This document shows, piece after piece, positions 51,730 to 64,000 of a stretch of DNA of 64,000 bases. Within the stretch, counting starts at the first letter, position 1. Every line of letters begins with the position of its first letter. Source of the DNA: Fasciolopsis buskii (lineage: Eukaryota; Platyhelminthes; Trematoda; Plagiorchiida; Fasciolidae). Under the pieces are notes generated by a model. That model saw only the letters and a list, made by a program, of their open reading frames with translations, was not told the DNA's origin and did no database searches. Position numbers and translations under genes: made by a program. The stretch spans positions 19,630 to 83,629 of the forward strand of contig LUCM01004097.1 in assembly GCA_008360955.1 (NCBI GenBank). The letters run 5' to 3'.

Positions 51730-54290
51730 GTGCTGTATTATATTAAGAAATAATAACGTTTTTAGACAAAGGTAATTCCAACTAACTGTAGCGACAAACG
51801 GAGTCCGTAATGAGACCCAAAATCTAACACGAAAACAACGAAATAACAGTGAGAGAATTATAGCGCAGCCAGTCAGGGGACGTGCACAGGTATTCTTGCT
51901 ACGCTGTTTATTTCAAGTAGTGCTTGCTCCTAGAAATTAGCAAGACCAAAACATTATTTTAAATTGCGATGACATTGTTTTACTGCCTAACTATACTATG
52001 TGCAATTCACCCAAAGCCGATTTCGATTACTGAAAGATAATAACTATAAATTTTGACTAGGGGAAAAAAGAACTGGGAGCAAGGAAACGTAGGCTGTAAT
52101 ATAATCATGTGAACAACTGTGGAGAACAGAAGAGATTTCGGATGCACGAAAGCTACCAACTACTGTGCTCAACCACGTCATCGATCGCCTGCAGCCATCG
52201 CGAAGAGGATTTGACGGTTTTCAAAACGGTATCTTACGTGCACATACACACAGGGGTCAGTTCATTGGTGGATGTTCTCATATGACTTTGTCACGTCATT
52301 CGCGGGCCACCACAACTCATTCTAGCCGCTGCCTGACGCAAAGAATTGCCTATAACAAGAAAGTATTCATGTGGGCACGTACAAAAATGTCCCAGACAGA
52401 TTAATCTATTCACAGTCACTGGTTGTATAAAGGCTGAATCCAAGGTCAAATACCTCAGGTGTAACTTTTGAGGTACTCAGAAAATTTACCCGTAATAGTG
52501 TACCGTAGGTTTTTGCGCGTATGTTCGCAGTTGTTATTTCTCACGGCAGATGCAAGCATCAACTTCACTGGTGCTGCGAACACCCGACCATTGATCGATA
52601 ACCGGAATTTACACCGACTCTACCGGTGTCGCAAATTGATGAATGACAGTATAAATGAGGCCGGATTTATTCGGGTAAGCGACACGTCGCGGCTGCCCAC
52701 ATGTCAGAAGGGGTTATCTTTTAGGAGCCCTAAACGAATTCGTTGACCCTACATGCTCACCAAAATCAGGATAGTAAAAACTCACATGTAGAGCTTCACC
52801 CGGACGGGCGGGAAGCAATCCGTGTTCGAACGGGATTAAACGCATCGACTTTCGAACAAGGTGGGTGAAAATAGATCGTCGCACACCAGAAAATTAGGTG
52901 CAATTGTACAGTTTACCATTAAACTGGAACAAAATATTTGCGAATACATTTAACAGGCCAGCAAAGAAAACTTAACTCAGTTTGTTCGTTGTTTATGTGA
53001 GGTGATCACAAAGTAGTTGCTCTGAACTAAAGAAGGAGTTTCCAAGGTGCATTCTATCAAATATTTGTAATAAAAACATTTGTTATTTACAGTCGTTTTG
53101 CAACAAACTTTTCTCCTAATCGGATTTTCTCCTTTAAAGCAAGAACTCGTCATGTAGGAAAGCAATGTTTATGATTTTTCTTTAACTTTCCTAGCCTAAC
53201 GGGTCCCAGTCTACACAGACTGGGAAACGAACAAGGAAAATATTTTCTCCAATTTTTGGTCACGAGATGATGACAGCCGGGAACCGGACTGAGGCAAGTG
53301 CTCACCAGGGATGTGCAATAAATTTCACCAAGTAGCAAACAAAAGTGACGTGAACGAGGTTAATCGTTGAAAGGAGTTTGAAAATCGCGCGTACATCCTC
53401 TAGTTAACTTTCATCCTATTGGTGCGAATTTGTCCCCGGCAATTTCATCCATAAAAACGAGCACAATGTCATTTGCTAAACGTGTCGCGTCGTTTTTGTA
53501 AATTGGGAGTATTAAACTGATTCTCAGAAACCAAACAATGACTACGGGTTTTTAACCAGTGAGAAATTTGAAATTGTTTGAGCAGTAATTAGTGCATTTG
53601 TTTTAACTTTTGATTTACGTTGTCCAAACTGAAGGTTGCATTTCGTGTGCAGTAGGGCGGAAATGAATGTTATTCCAACATCCATACGCATAGTTGAAAA
53701 ATGGGATTGTTTTTAAATATGTTGACCTTCGTTCGTCCATCGATGTTATTGTACATGGTATGGTTTTCTGCTTAGGCAAATTTTTGTGGAAAAGGACGAA
53801 TATCGGTTTCCTCATTGTTTCTCGCTTTGCTGAGTTTCTTTGGCCACGATGCCAAGTTGTTTGCTTGCTTGCTTGTATCTGACCGGATGAAACATATCAA
53901 TCAAGTATCGGGACTTTAGTAACTAACGAAATTTCTTAAAACTGTTTGCTATTCGCAACCTGTAATCCCAAAGCTGTCAGATCCTTTCGGAGAAAGAACA
54001 AATTAATTTTGAAAACTCAACCATGTCCGGGAGTCTGACAGAAAAAATACCTGAATATGCCAATCTTTTCAGTGAACCGACTAATGCCTGCCTACTTGGC
54101 ATGTGTCAGTAGCAGCCAAGGTTCTTCAAGCTGTTCATGCGTCAGTGATGATTTTCGCATTGTGAATTATTTCATGAAAATATTCGATCTCCTACTGCTA
54201 ACACATACCAAGTAGTCTAGCTCTGTATGTCATATGCAAAGCCTTCGTCGTGATTAGGCCACCTGCAGAGAAATCATCTATCAGTAGGGG
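51730..54290. other. Intergenic or intronic sequence without a supported gene
   Basis: Open frames at 52165-52404 and 52468-52746 (+) have ordinary composition and no splice support. No repeat family was recognised. Confidence 0.45.
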
Positions 54291-54294
54291 TCAA

Positions 54295-54535
54295 TTGTGT
54301 CTGCTAGCGGACAGTAACCGTGCAAATCAGTAACGGATAGATGCAACATCATGTGGTGAAGTTGAACAAACCGTTCACAGCCTGTCCGGTAGCGTAATGG
54401 CTAAGGCGTTCGACTCAGAATCGTTCGTCCCGGGGTTGGTGTCCCAGTCTGAGTTTGGTGGATATGCACTGCTGATACTTAACGTGGATGAAACAGCTGT
54501 ATTAATGATGAGTTGGCCGTTGTATTTATTCGAAA
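54295..54535 (+). mobile_element. SINE family 2, copy with intact A box
   Basis: This copy matches 21.9 kb across the leader (ACATCATGTGGTGAAGTT), the A box TAGCGTAATGG (54390-54400) and CGACTCAGAATCGTTCGTCC. It also matches across the tail GGATGAAACAGCTGTA. The B-box region (GGTTGGTGTCC) is degraded, so this copy is probably not transcribed. Confidence 0.65.
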
Positions 54536-54844
54536 TTAGTTAACAGTGATTTCTGATATCGTAAAACTACTTCTAGCCTTTCCAGGTTGCGTTACACCGG
54601 CTCCAGGGACAATCAGTGATAGCAGATGTCAATGGCACCTTATTCACTTTCAATCGATCATGCTCACGAGTATTGGTCAAGTGGCATCAGAGCATGAGGA
54701 CCAGGGACATTATCGTTAGTGCTCGTTCTTCTAATTACATTTGTTGCACAGTTATGTCTCTCACGTTGTATTCAAAGCCACTTTCCTGTCTAGGCTGGTT
54801 GTGGATTGTTGCGCCCTAGATTCTTGTGACTCTGTAAACCGGTA

Positions 54845-55000
54845 CCACATGTGGTGTATTTTGGTGCAGTTGAAAAACCGTTTGAAGTCTACCCCGATAG
54901 CGCAACTGTTGTGGCATTCGACTTCAAATAATTCACTCACGGTTGGCGTTTTATTTCGATAGCGCTTGACGCCCACTGCTCGCGATTATTAACAGGGATC
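54845..55000 (+). mobile_element. SINE family 2, highly degenerate copy
   Basis: A GTGCAGTTGAAAAACCGTTTGAAGTCTACCCCGATAGCGCAACTG segment follows the family's leader and A-box order. A CCACTGCTCGCGATTATTAACAGGGA tail follows in the same order as in the other copies. Divergence is high, so it would be an old insertion only about 300 bp from the previous copy. Confidence 0.4.
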
Positions 55001-55004
55001 CAAC

Positions 55005-56500
55005 AGGTGCAAAGTCCTTTCATATACTTTTATTGATTTGTTCAGCATGAATGTCATATGATACATTGTTCTTTCGCATGATCCTATTTGTTGATAAACT
55101 CTAAACGCAGGCGTCGCTGACCTTGGGCTTCCTGGCCGTTCTACGCAATGCTGTCAAATCTAATTCGTACAGCTTTCCATCATTTGTTAGCTAGACGTTT
55201 AAATATTGAAGGGCTCTTGCAGCCTCCTAAATTATCTGGTCACTGATGTCATTGAATGAAAGAGACGAAATGGGGCATTCTTTTTTCAACAGCACAAGTA
55301 GTTTTGAATGAAATTGTTAGTTCACATGATATGCTTACGTTTACATGCGAGTGTAAAGCTCTCATCAGAATCAGGATTGTTCCAAGGATGTACTTTCGAC
55401 GAGGTGCATTGAATAGCGCCGTCACCCGATTGATTCAAGTCAAAACAAATCATGATTGTCTGACAAAAAGGATTGTGACTGAATTCATGTGACTGGAGAA
55501 GGACAAAATTCTGATCAGTGCGAACAGACTAAAGTCAAGCTAGCACTTGGTGCATACTAATCTCGCGCAGCAGTATCAAAGCTAAAAGGCTGGCAACTGT
55601 TGGGATTAGGCCGATCCCACAATGATTGGCGCAGTCAGATTGCGTAATTCCTTCGAATAAAGATATATTCAGTGATGTCCCCATAATTGCTACTCGGAGC
55701 TGGTGGTAATTTCTTTTCGTTGGCTATTTTGAACAAACATTTAACGCGATCCTTCCTGAGGCTTTTGGCTATGTGGCGCCAAAGTCGACACCCTATACTG
55801 CTTACCTCCTTATCGTTTGACAGCTGATGTTCTTGCTCCATTAGACCCAACGACTGTTGACAGATCAGTTGCCTTTGACGCATTTTCCCCGTTTGATTTT
55901 TTTCCAACGCTAATTAACATTGTTTTACGTCCAACCTTAACTCCTGGTCTGGGACGTTAGCTTCCGCTTTAGGTAGACATTCCACAGCAAACCGAATTCA
56001 TGGTTTGCCTCAGTGGCTATGAAATGCAGTTAAATTTGCAATAAAATTAGCGTATAGACTGGCTGCGCCCACGTGGACTAACAGTATCTAAATGCTCTGC
56101 TAGAAAAGCATCAGCGGTTGCTTGCTGTTAATATGGTCCAGTGGTCTCTGATTACCTGAAGACTTGGAGTGCGTTTCGTAATCCGGCGTGAGCTCTGTCG
56201 GAAATCGTTTCTAGATAGCAATAAAATAGTGTATGCTCAAAACGGAAGAAATATATTTCAGTATTTGGACTCTGAAGTAGAAGACTCACAGCCTATATGA
56301 GCAATCTTCTGACGTACTAAGATCTCCAGGTTGGACAGAAAAAGTACATTGTCGGATCTATTATTTCTGCAAACGAGAGTGGCGATCTCATCGCAGGGCT
56401 AGTCCTGTGTTCCACTGCGGTCGTTTTCTGAAGCATATGCTTCGATGAAAAACTGGCCGCACCTAGCACACCTATCCTTTTCAAAACACTAACCAATCTC
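55005..56500. other. No supported gene
   Basis: Open frames at 55256-55492 (+) and 55635-55907 (-) carry no recognisable motif. Nothing else was seen. Confidence 0.4.
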
Positions 56501-56507
56501 TGTAGTC

Positions 56508-56960
56508 TTAAAGCCTGTGGATGACTAGTGACCGTGATCCAGTGAAATGGGTCGCTTCCGACTCCTTAGTCAATGCAAATCCCATACTGCTTTCATTCGC
56601 AGCTCGAAGTATTTTATCTTTCGAGGCGCCAAGGATGTATCCTGATGAGATACTAGATGCAATTAGTTGAATGGCGTTACTGGAATCGTGGATTTGCGTG
56701 TTAATGACGCAGAAAACATCAGATTTCAGGGAGTCTATTACCAGCGCCAAACACATTTGTTGACCGGTCTGTGTGAGAATTAGCACTTTGAAAGTACCGA
56801 GATCTCGAGGCAGATAGAGCTTGAGAAAAGATGCGAGGTGAAAAGCTGAACATAGCCCATAACGTTAGTTGACAAATTTCGTTGCTAGTATGAGATCTTA
56901 TCCGTGGGTGAATTTGGCGTGGGCAATTTAAGCGAAAATAAACGACTGTGCACGAGGCAC
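56508..56960 (-). pseudogene. Gag-like fragment of an LTR-type retroelement (tentative)
   Basis: The minus strand reads LALVIDSLKSDVFCVINTQI, then NAIQLIASSISSGYILGASK, then DKILRAANESSMG and later SEATHFTGSRSLVIHRL. This order resembles the conserved core of gag proteins of gypsy-type elements ('L..DV...V...I......P...L...I......S....L..LL.....G...PS..L..MR.L'). The resemblance is from memory. Frame changes upstream (about 56960-56790) and stops downstream show decay. No long terminal repeats, protease or polymerase were found nearby. Confidence 0.33.
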
Positions 56961-57029
56961 TGGTTGTATAAAAAATGAAGAAAATATAAACATGAACACG
57001 TTTGTCACTAAGCAACCTACTCAATTCAA

Positions 57030-59500
57030 TGGACCTGATTATTCCGCGACATGAACGTTGTAGTACGCGATTTGTTGTCGTTCTTTTTAGATTCCTAGGT
57101 ATGTGTAGGCCAGCACTTCAAGACATTGTAGCTACTAATCTGCAGAAGTAGCAGAGTACTCAACCAACGCTTTCGGATCTACCATAAACCTGGTCGCGAG
57201 GCGTTGGAGAGGGATTGTGTTGAAGACTATTTGTTTGAGTCAACTATCCTTCCACTAGCTAGTTCTGACTGATTCGCCAGCTAAGATTAACCTCGACCTA
57301 GAGAAACGAAAAACTGATTCCTGAGAACTATTTTGTTTGGATTTCTGAAAAGGTTGAGTTTTCTGTTTGAAATCTGGCCCTTCACCATTCACATGAATAA
57401 GGAAGCAGTAGCGAGCGATAAAAAAGGTGTCAGACGAAAAAGAGACCACTGGGTAGTAGTAAAAGCCCAGCGAATGACAACACCAGACCGATTTTGCACC
57501 CTGGTAGTTCGAACGGTAAAAGCCTGAACTATCACTGGCCTCCGGTGTGTGCATGTTGGGAAGCTGATAAAGTGATAGCAAGGCCGACTGGAGGAATGCA
57601 CCAGCAAAAAGTGAAATGAGCATGCAGTGCGTCCGGTCAGAGTATTACCCACATCTTGGTCGCACGCTATATTCAGAGAATATGAACGAATTTTGAATTT
57701 AGGCTGGTTCCTTTTAAATAAACATTCATTGGCTCAGCATCAGCCTTTAGCGAAGTAGTTAGAACCGGAGAATTTGAAGAACCTTAATTTTAAAGAGGTG
57801 ACTCCGCAATTTGGTGCTAGGCCGAAAATCTTTCAAGTTGCTGGAATTAATTCTTATGATTGGAGATCACAAGCGATTACGCGAACTGGTACCCACTGAG
57901 TACTTCTGAGGACTAAGCGTGGCCTCGAATGTGGGTAATGATGCAAGGTAATATCGCTCTCATGAAATTTGCATGGCACAAAATAAAAAGCTAAGTCAGT
58001 TCAGTTCGAAGATATTGTGAAAGAGAGTCGTCGTTGCTGTTTTTTCTGCGTTGTTCTTATTTCCCTTAGCCAGTAGAAAATGTACCCTCGGATTTGTGTG
58101 ACTTTCATAGTGTTACTTATTTGCGGGCCTTCCACTGTGTCACGTACGACGAATTTGATTAAAAGTAGTTTACTACAATGGGGAAAATTTCGTACAGTTG
58201 TTTCGCTTACTTTTATCCGCTGTCCGGTTTTGTGCACTTGTTCAGCTATAACAACATTGCCAACGTTCCCTTTATCTGTCGGATTATGACCGTCAGTCAT
58301 CCATTTGATCTTATCATGACACGGTGACAATAAATCCGGATATACTTTGCATCAGTGTACTAAAGAATAAAAATATAAAAATCACATCCCGGCAAATCTC
58401 ACGTGGCAGGAATGGCACGACAAAATTTCTCAACCAAACCTCGATCCATCTGCGCGTTTTAACGAAATCACTACTAACCACTACAACCACTATACTACTA
58501 ATCAACAAACACCGAGTTTAAATTTAAAAGATTACGCGAGGCTTCTACAGATTTTTGCCGTTCACCATAAAAAGACTCATTTTGATTTGTTTTCAAGTAC
58601 AAGTAATAATTCTCTTTTTTTGGGACCCCTTTTCTTTGGCTCAGTGTTTTCCAATCTAAATGATTTCTAATATGATTCAGTTTGTGCGTCAAAGCTCACG
58701 TATGATAGTTTTAGCCCAATGACGTGCGTTCTAGTAGGCTGAAATAAAAAGCACCCTAAATCCGTGACAGATTCTGCTCACTGCCAGGCTGAACACGGAA
58801 TAACCCCTGATTTGCTCCAGACTACTTTTGAGCTATGCCCTGCTCACGGAGGTGGATAAAACGTGTCTTATTAGACTGGAATGAGTTTATTTTGTTTGTA
58901 CGATTTATCCTTAAGAGCTATGTTTGTGCATGTTGAACTATCAAGATTCCACCATCAGTGGGTCCGTGCAATTCTGATACCTTAAATATCTGTTGTATTA
59001 CTTGGATCTACCCGAAAACCGGAGCTTGAATCACTCCAAAGCACACTTTCACTGCTTCTTCGTACTCTTCGAGCAGTCCAGTCTCATGTGTTGGTGTGCT
59101 GATTGTTGTTTACTGAACGAAAGTGGGTTCATTCATTTTCTTCTGCTTTCTTATATTATTCTCGTGAATTCCCTAGACAGTTAACGTTCTCCACTACTGA
59201 GTTTGTTCATGGACTTATCAACTATCATTATGGAGTCGATTCTTTTGACTTTGATGGGTACAACGTTTGCACAAATTTGTTCATGTGACATCGGGAGTTT
59301 GAACGACGAAATCTTTGGCATAGCATTTCAAGGGTCTCATATCTAACCAATGGATTCAAAGATCTAATTTTGCGTTCGAATTTAAGGTACCAAAAATAAC
59401 GTTTTTGTTCGTTCAGCAAATGACTTGCCTTCTCCTACACGTTGAACCACTGATCAGGCAGCAAACGCGAAAGTATGACAACTGTACAGTGATAAGCCGT
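57030..59500. other. Intergenic or intronic sequence without a supported gene
   Basis: Open frames at 57255-57652 and 58001-58330 (-) overlap open plus frames and have no motif or splice support. Confidence 0.4.
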
Positions 59501-59510
59501 CCGATTTTTC

Positions 59511-59532
59511 ATATATATATATATATATATAT
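59511..59532. repeat. AT dinucleotide microsatellite
   Basis: Eleven uninterrupted AT units. Confidence 0.9.
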
Positions 59533-59633
59533 TTCAAATTGGGTCAATTTGCTTTACCGCTTGATGAAGTCATTACGCATTTTTTGTTACGCATTGGTCG
59601 ATGAAAACGAATGGATAATTTCAAACCATAACG

Positions 59634-60213
59634 ATGCCAAATTATGATGATGCTTGGGTAAAAGCACCACCATACCCGAATTCGGAAGTACGGATTTCCC
59701 AACGGAACCACGCGAACTCATTTGGACAATTCTGGCGAAGACGCATGAATGCAGACTGGTTTGAATCTTTGTGGGACTGATGTGTTTCCAGTTTCAGTCA
59801 GGTGGTTCATTCGAAAGAAAAATGAAGACCCAAAGCCGGATCCGAAAACGGGCTGGGAAAACTGTCTCAATGGCACTTCAGATACGAAAACCGGACAAAT
59901 ATAAATGGTCAAATCGCAACCGGCACTGCGTTCAAACTGTCAGCGTGATAACGACGGAACACGGAGATCCGGAAAAGGTAATTCGGCAGTTCCTATCAAT
60001 TTCTTGTTCCGCCATTCTTCTCATTGGAACTCGCAGATATTCCTGTGCCGCGAATGTAAAACGCAATAAATCGTTGACCAGTTTTACTACCCGGGGAATA
60101 TTATGGTTCATAAAAGGTTCCGTTATGTCGTGGCAGCGTCCACCACCACTGGTCTGGCAGACAAGCACTGCAGGTCATGTGCAAAGACTTCGCCGTGCAT
60201 GGATTATTTGTAG
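59634..60213 (+). pseudogene. Coding-like tract with frame changes, product unknown
   Basis: An ATG at 59634 opens 48 codons (MPNYDDAWVKAPPYPNSEVR, SFGQFWRRRMNADWFESLWD) to a TGA at 59778. One frame over, from about 59779 to 60210, only two stops occur (59902, 60067). That frame reads FPVSVRWFIRKKNEDPKPDP, FRHSSHWNSQIFLCRECKTQ, HKRFRYVVAASTTTGLADK and HCRSCAKTSPCMDYL. A third plus frame is also open for 161 codons (59771-60256) but has a less coding-like composition. Paired CxxC motifs (CRECK, CRSC) hint at a zinc-binding fold; that is speculation. It could be a decayed gene or exons with tiny introns that I failed to place. Confidence 0.3.
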
Positions 60214-60259
60214 AAAAATCATCTTATTGGTGGGAATTAGTTATTTTGTGCTGTAGAAC

Positions 60260-63200
60260 AGGAGCGGTGTAATTAATAACGAGTATTTGCTAAGTCATCC
60301 GGCCAGGTTCGAAAAGTACCCGTCAGTTACTCTGTCTAGCCTAATGTCTATGGGCATACGGGTCACCGTCTTTGATCGAGTGTCGGTTTGCCATTCCGGT
60401 CACGGCTGAGAGTGAGCGCGTAGGATTCACGGCAAGGATGAAATAGCTAAGGAGGGCTTCCAGGGTTTCAAATTTTTGCGGCATTGACCCCTCGACGGAC
60501 AAGTCCACGAAATGAACTGTTCTTTTTCGGCTTGTTCGGTTCTGCAGGCCCATCGAATAAACTACGCGCGGACGAGTCACTTTCGATCAATCAAATAGGC
60601 TCGCTTGCATATAAATCCCGCAATCAAAGTGGTAAAACGCATATCAAATTTGGAAGCAGAGAGCACTAAATGTAGCACGGAAATTAACAAAAGATGGGAA
60701 TACCAAATGTACTGCACGCCAACACAAACAAGCATTCCCACCGCTCGCATATAATACCAGCACGGATTGTTGTTTTTCTGTTTACGTTTTCGTGAGTATC
60801 AAAGTAATGGAAGAAGTACTCAGATTAGTCCCTTGGAACTCATTAGATTTACGACGATATGGAGATTTATTTGAAGAGCTCTCGTATATTCACCTCTTTT
60901 TTTGATGTACTTAGCATATGCACGTTTAGACGAAGAGCGGTGGGTGGATACATTTTGCTTGTTGCAATTAAACTACTGATTTATTTACAAGTTGAACATA
61001 TGCTAATACTGGAATAGCAACATAATTCGAATGAACGATTCGGATGAGAATGGCCTGCTTTTAGAAACACGAAATCAGGTGCTTCAGTTTCCTATGGATA
61101 TTTCACTGAATCGCGTTGTGTTTAATTCCTGATGGGATACTACTAACGGGCGACAAGCATTGCTCTTAGTTGTCTCGCGGTTTGCCTGTTAGGGGTTGGT
61201 GCCGTCTTAAACAGCAATCGTTTTTACCAATTGATTATTGTGTTAATGTGAAAGGAACGTATGCCTGCTTTCGTGAGATTTTGGCTGCAGATCACATGTC
61301 ACTGGAACCCTGGTTAAGGTTGAAAGCAATGGTCGCTAAACAAAAGGAAATGACTTGTGGCTGACCCCAAATGATAACACCTCTGTCCTGCCTTCCGTGT
61401 AGTTGATTGTCTATGGAGATATTTCACTATCTGGTTGCCCAGACCGAAGTGGAGGATTGCTGAACCCTACCTCGATGCTTTCACCAAACGGCCTAACTGG
61501 CATGTCAATAGGTCACTCAACACAATACGGACTCGTGACTAACTGCACAATTCACGTGCCCCTCGAATGGGGCTAAACATTCTGCGTGCCCAATTAATCC
61601 CTCGGTCACAACGGCCCATAAGCGTTACTTCGTAGGTTAGTATGTCGTCGTCGGTGGTTCATTTTTACTCATAGTTTAGCCACCTCTCTTAGAATGGTTA
61701 CTAAACATTGTTCAACTCGTTCGAGAGCATTGACCGTTCACTTTGGTCTTCGCATTTTCAAAGGAAACACCTATACCACGAGAAGGCTATCTCCATAGGT
61801 ATTCCCCAGTAAATACGTGCAGTCATTTGGTGGGTGGGTGACTCGAAATCTGAAACACTCACCTACGACCAAGAGGGACATTTTACAGATTTAATAAAGA
61901 TAAATTCTTCCCAGACATGATGCCAAGCGAACATGAATTTTGGTTAGGTCATCTGATCAAAGTTCAACTGTATACGTTTGCCTAATGCAAAAATGTTATT
62001 TTATCAAATAGCAACATAATATAGCATCCGTAAAATTTTCGAAACGTCAATTCTAAGGATACCAAATAAAAGGATCCGTGAAAAAGTCAGTTTTCTATCC
62101 GAGAAGAATACCACGGTCTTGCTGCACGGTAATTCCTCGTATGGAACGAACAATTCGCGTCCGAGCTGCAGGCCCAAGCAGTTGTTCATTATTCCGTTTT
62201 TCGAGCTAAAGCTTGCAGGTTTTATGGGTGAACGAAAATACCTGTCACGATTCTGGCAATGCAGCTGAGAGAAGCTTGGTTAATGAAATTATTTTGGGAG
62301 AATTTTCTTCTGTGAACGAGAATGATCTGATCTGAACTGACCACTGGCTGCAGGGAACATCTTTCTCTTATATTTGGAACGGGACATAATTACTAAGACA
62401 ATCGGACTTGGAGTGTCAAAACGCTTCGTGTGTGAATAGGAACTGTTCGTTCTAACTAACGTGGGCACATGTGCTAAGGAAAATCCTGAGTTCTCAGTGC
62501 GTTCCACTATTTAAAGAGTACGATCAATAGGTGCGCTCTAATTTTCAAACGACCATTTTCAAGAATGGGTTGATTATTTGATGCAATGAAGGGTATTCCT
62601 GAAATGAGGGCATGGTTCGTTTCTCCTTTGAAGTTCTTAAAAATTGGAGAGATAACTTAGTCTGATGACTTAAGGAGTGCATCGAAAAATCGATGCGTCA
62701 TGTATTGGTTTTCATTGCGAATGATATAATGGTAATAACGCAGCGTTGATTGTAAAACTTGCCTTAAGAAAGACTAATCACGGTAGTCGAAACATTGGCA
62801 CATTACATCTACCAGGAACGCTGTTGTTCACATTATATTATTCAAAATCAGTTAGTCTTGTTTTATTTTTGATGTACCCTCAAATTCCTTCCAATCCATC
62901 TGATCGGGCTAATACGGCTGTCGTGAATAAGCGTTTAAGTTCTATTGATTTTTGTCACTCATAATTGTGTTTTATGCAGTTAATCACATAAGATATACGT
63001 GCAAGAATGCGCCAGTTCCACAGTACTTCAACACGAGATAAACTTTGGCAATTCTAATCCAATCGATTGAATTCAGTTGCCCCGTAACATGAAGATCCAC
63101 AAGGTTCATTCCTTTTTTTGTTAACAAATGGGTTAATGGTCATCTGTCAGAAATAGCTACGTGCAAAAAGTTGATTTGAACAAGTTGTTATCGACCGAAG

Positions 63201-64000
63201 GGACAGCCATAGCCTAGGCTCCAGTGGTTCTGCCAATTGGCCAAAGTTGTCCGGTCGTTTCTGGCACTTGGAGTAATCTGGGGGTTTCGAAAGACTAAAG
63301 CATAAATCCCTATATGCAAAAACGTCGGCATTCTAAATCCCTCACCAAATTTATTTTCCTACCAAGAACGGTATCTGATGTTTCCTTTCTGAATGATGTT
63401 CCATAGAGTCAATCTTTTTAGCATCTATGACATGATAACGGAAATACCAGGCCCACAACTTCAACGGTACATGAGAGGTCTTGAAAAAAGCCGGCTCATT
63501 GACTTGACCGCCGTAGCTCCTTACTCCTAGTCCGATACAACGAATCCCGGATGAGATCACCAGTTAACATATAATGTTTTTTCGTACAACCGGGGAATAT
63601 TTGCAGATCCCATCAATTTTCATCTTGATTCTTACTAAACTAAGCAATTCAAATAGGATGGGTTGACGGTTTGCGAAAGAATCTAAAAGCAGTTCGTCTT
63701 GACTGGTTTCCTTCATTGTCTGTTCATTGATTTTCATTGCTTAACTAATACACTCAGGTCACTGAAATGTCTCGTTGCCCGGACTATGAACAAAGTGTTG
63801 CTCTCTTTTTCAAGCCACTAGTGTAATGTTGCATCCTGCACGAAATAAATTGCAAACCTTACGGAACCTTTTAAAATTTGGGCCAAAAAAGGGACAATTT
63901 CCGTCCACATTTCAACTAAATAACTGTTAACCAGGTGATATTTCTATTTTATAATCTTGTTTGAAAAAGTAAAACAAGTTCAAGTCCACAATCGGGCAGT
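60260..64000. other. Intergenic or intronic sequence without a supported gene
   Basis: Short open frames only (all under 80 codons). No tRNA-like boxes, long repeats or splice-bounded frames could be supported. Confidence 0.45.

Noticed and set aside
59771..60256. 161-codon ORF as an intact gene
   Set aside because: Its composition is poor for coding and it overlaps a more protein-like frame; an open frame of this length is expected by chance in a 64-kb window.
60305..60320. B-box-like GGTTCGAAAAG
   Set aside because: No A box upstream and two mismatches to the B-box consensus.
1..64000. Bacterial operon, CRISPR array or phage content
   Set aside because: There are no evenly spaced short repeats, no packed co-directional ORFs and no ribosome-binding-site pattern; repeats and splice-like signals are eukaryotic in type.

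Overview
This looks like a eukaryotic genomic window, not a bacterial one. It has no densely packed long ORFs, operons or Shine-Dalgarno spacing. Instead it carries AT microsatellites, tRNA-derived SINEs, decayed non-LTR retrotransposons and short coding-like segments bounded by GT/AG splice sites. Several of the proposed introns are only 37-62 nt (three are exactly 37 nt or 39 nt). Such tiny introns, together with CR1-like and RTE-like elements, would suit a flatworm, perhaps a trematode. That assignment is inference; nothing in the window names a species.

Layout. A decayed RTE-like reverse transcriptase relic lies at about 110-1500 (+). Two tRNA-headed SINE families recur. Family 1 has copies at 17.75 kb (+) and 21.4 kb (-). 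Family 2 has copies at 5.2, 21.9, 54.35 and 54.85 kb. Other tRNA-like heads sit at 2.3 kb and 46.55 kb. A long inverted repeat is at 16.5-16.9 kb. The best-preserved mobile element is a CR1-like non-LTR retrotransposon on the minus strand at 49.1-51.7 kb. It keeps endonuclease and reverse transcriptase motifs but has many frameshifts and stops. A gag-like fragment is at 56.5-56.8 kb.

Host coding. I could build five spliced models in which exon phases agree: minus 9.75-10.38 kb, plus 23.07-23.86 kb, minus 33.64-34.65 kb, minus 44.98-46.35 kb and plus 46.97-48.05 kb. The last has one phase clash and one in-frame stop. The 44.98-46.35 kb model is the strongest because its exons show clear codon structure. 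Single-exon candidates lie at 22.3-22.9, 27.3, 29.9, 31.8 and 38.0-38.3 kb. I do not recognise the product of any of them, and short exons can be chained by chance in AT-rich DNA, so confidences are moderate or low.

The models at 44.98-46.35 (-) and 46.97-48.05 (+) point away from each other across about 0.6 kb that contains a tRNA-like element. The rest, well over half the window, is intergenic or intronic sequence in which I see nothing beyond microsatellites.
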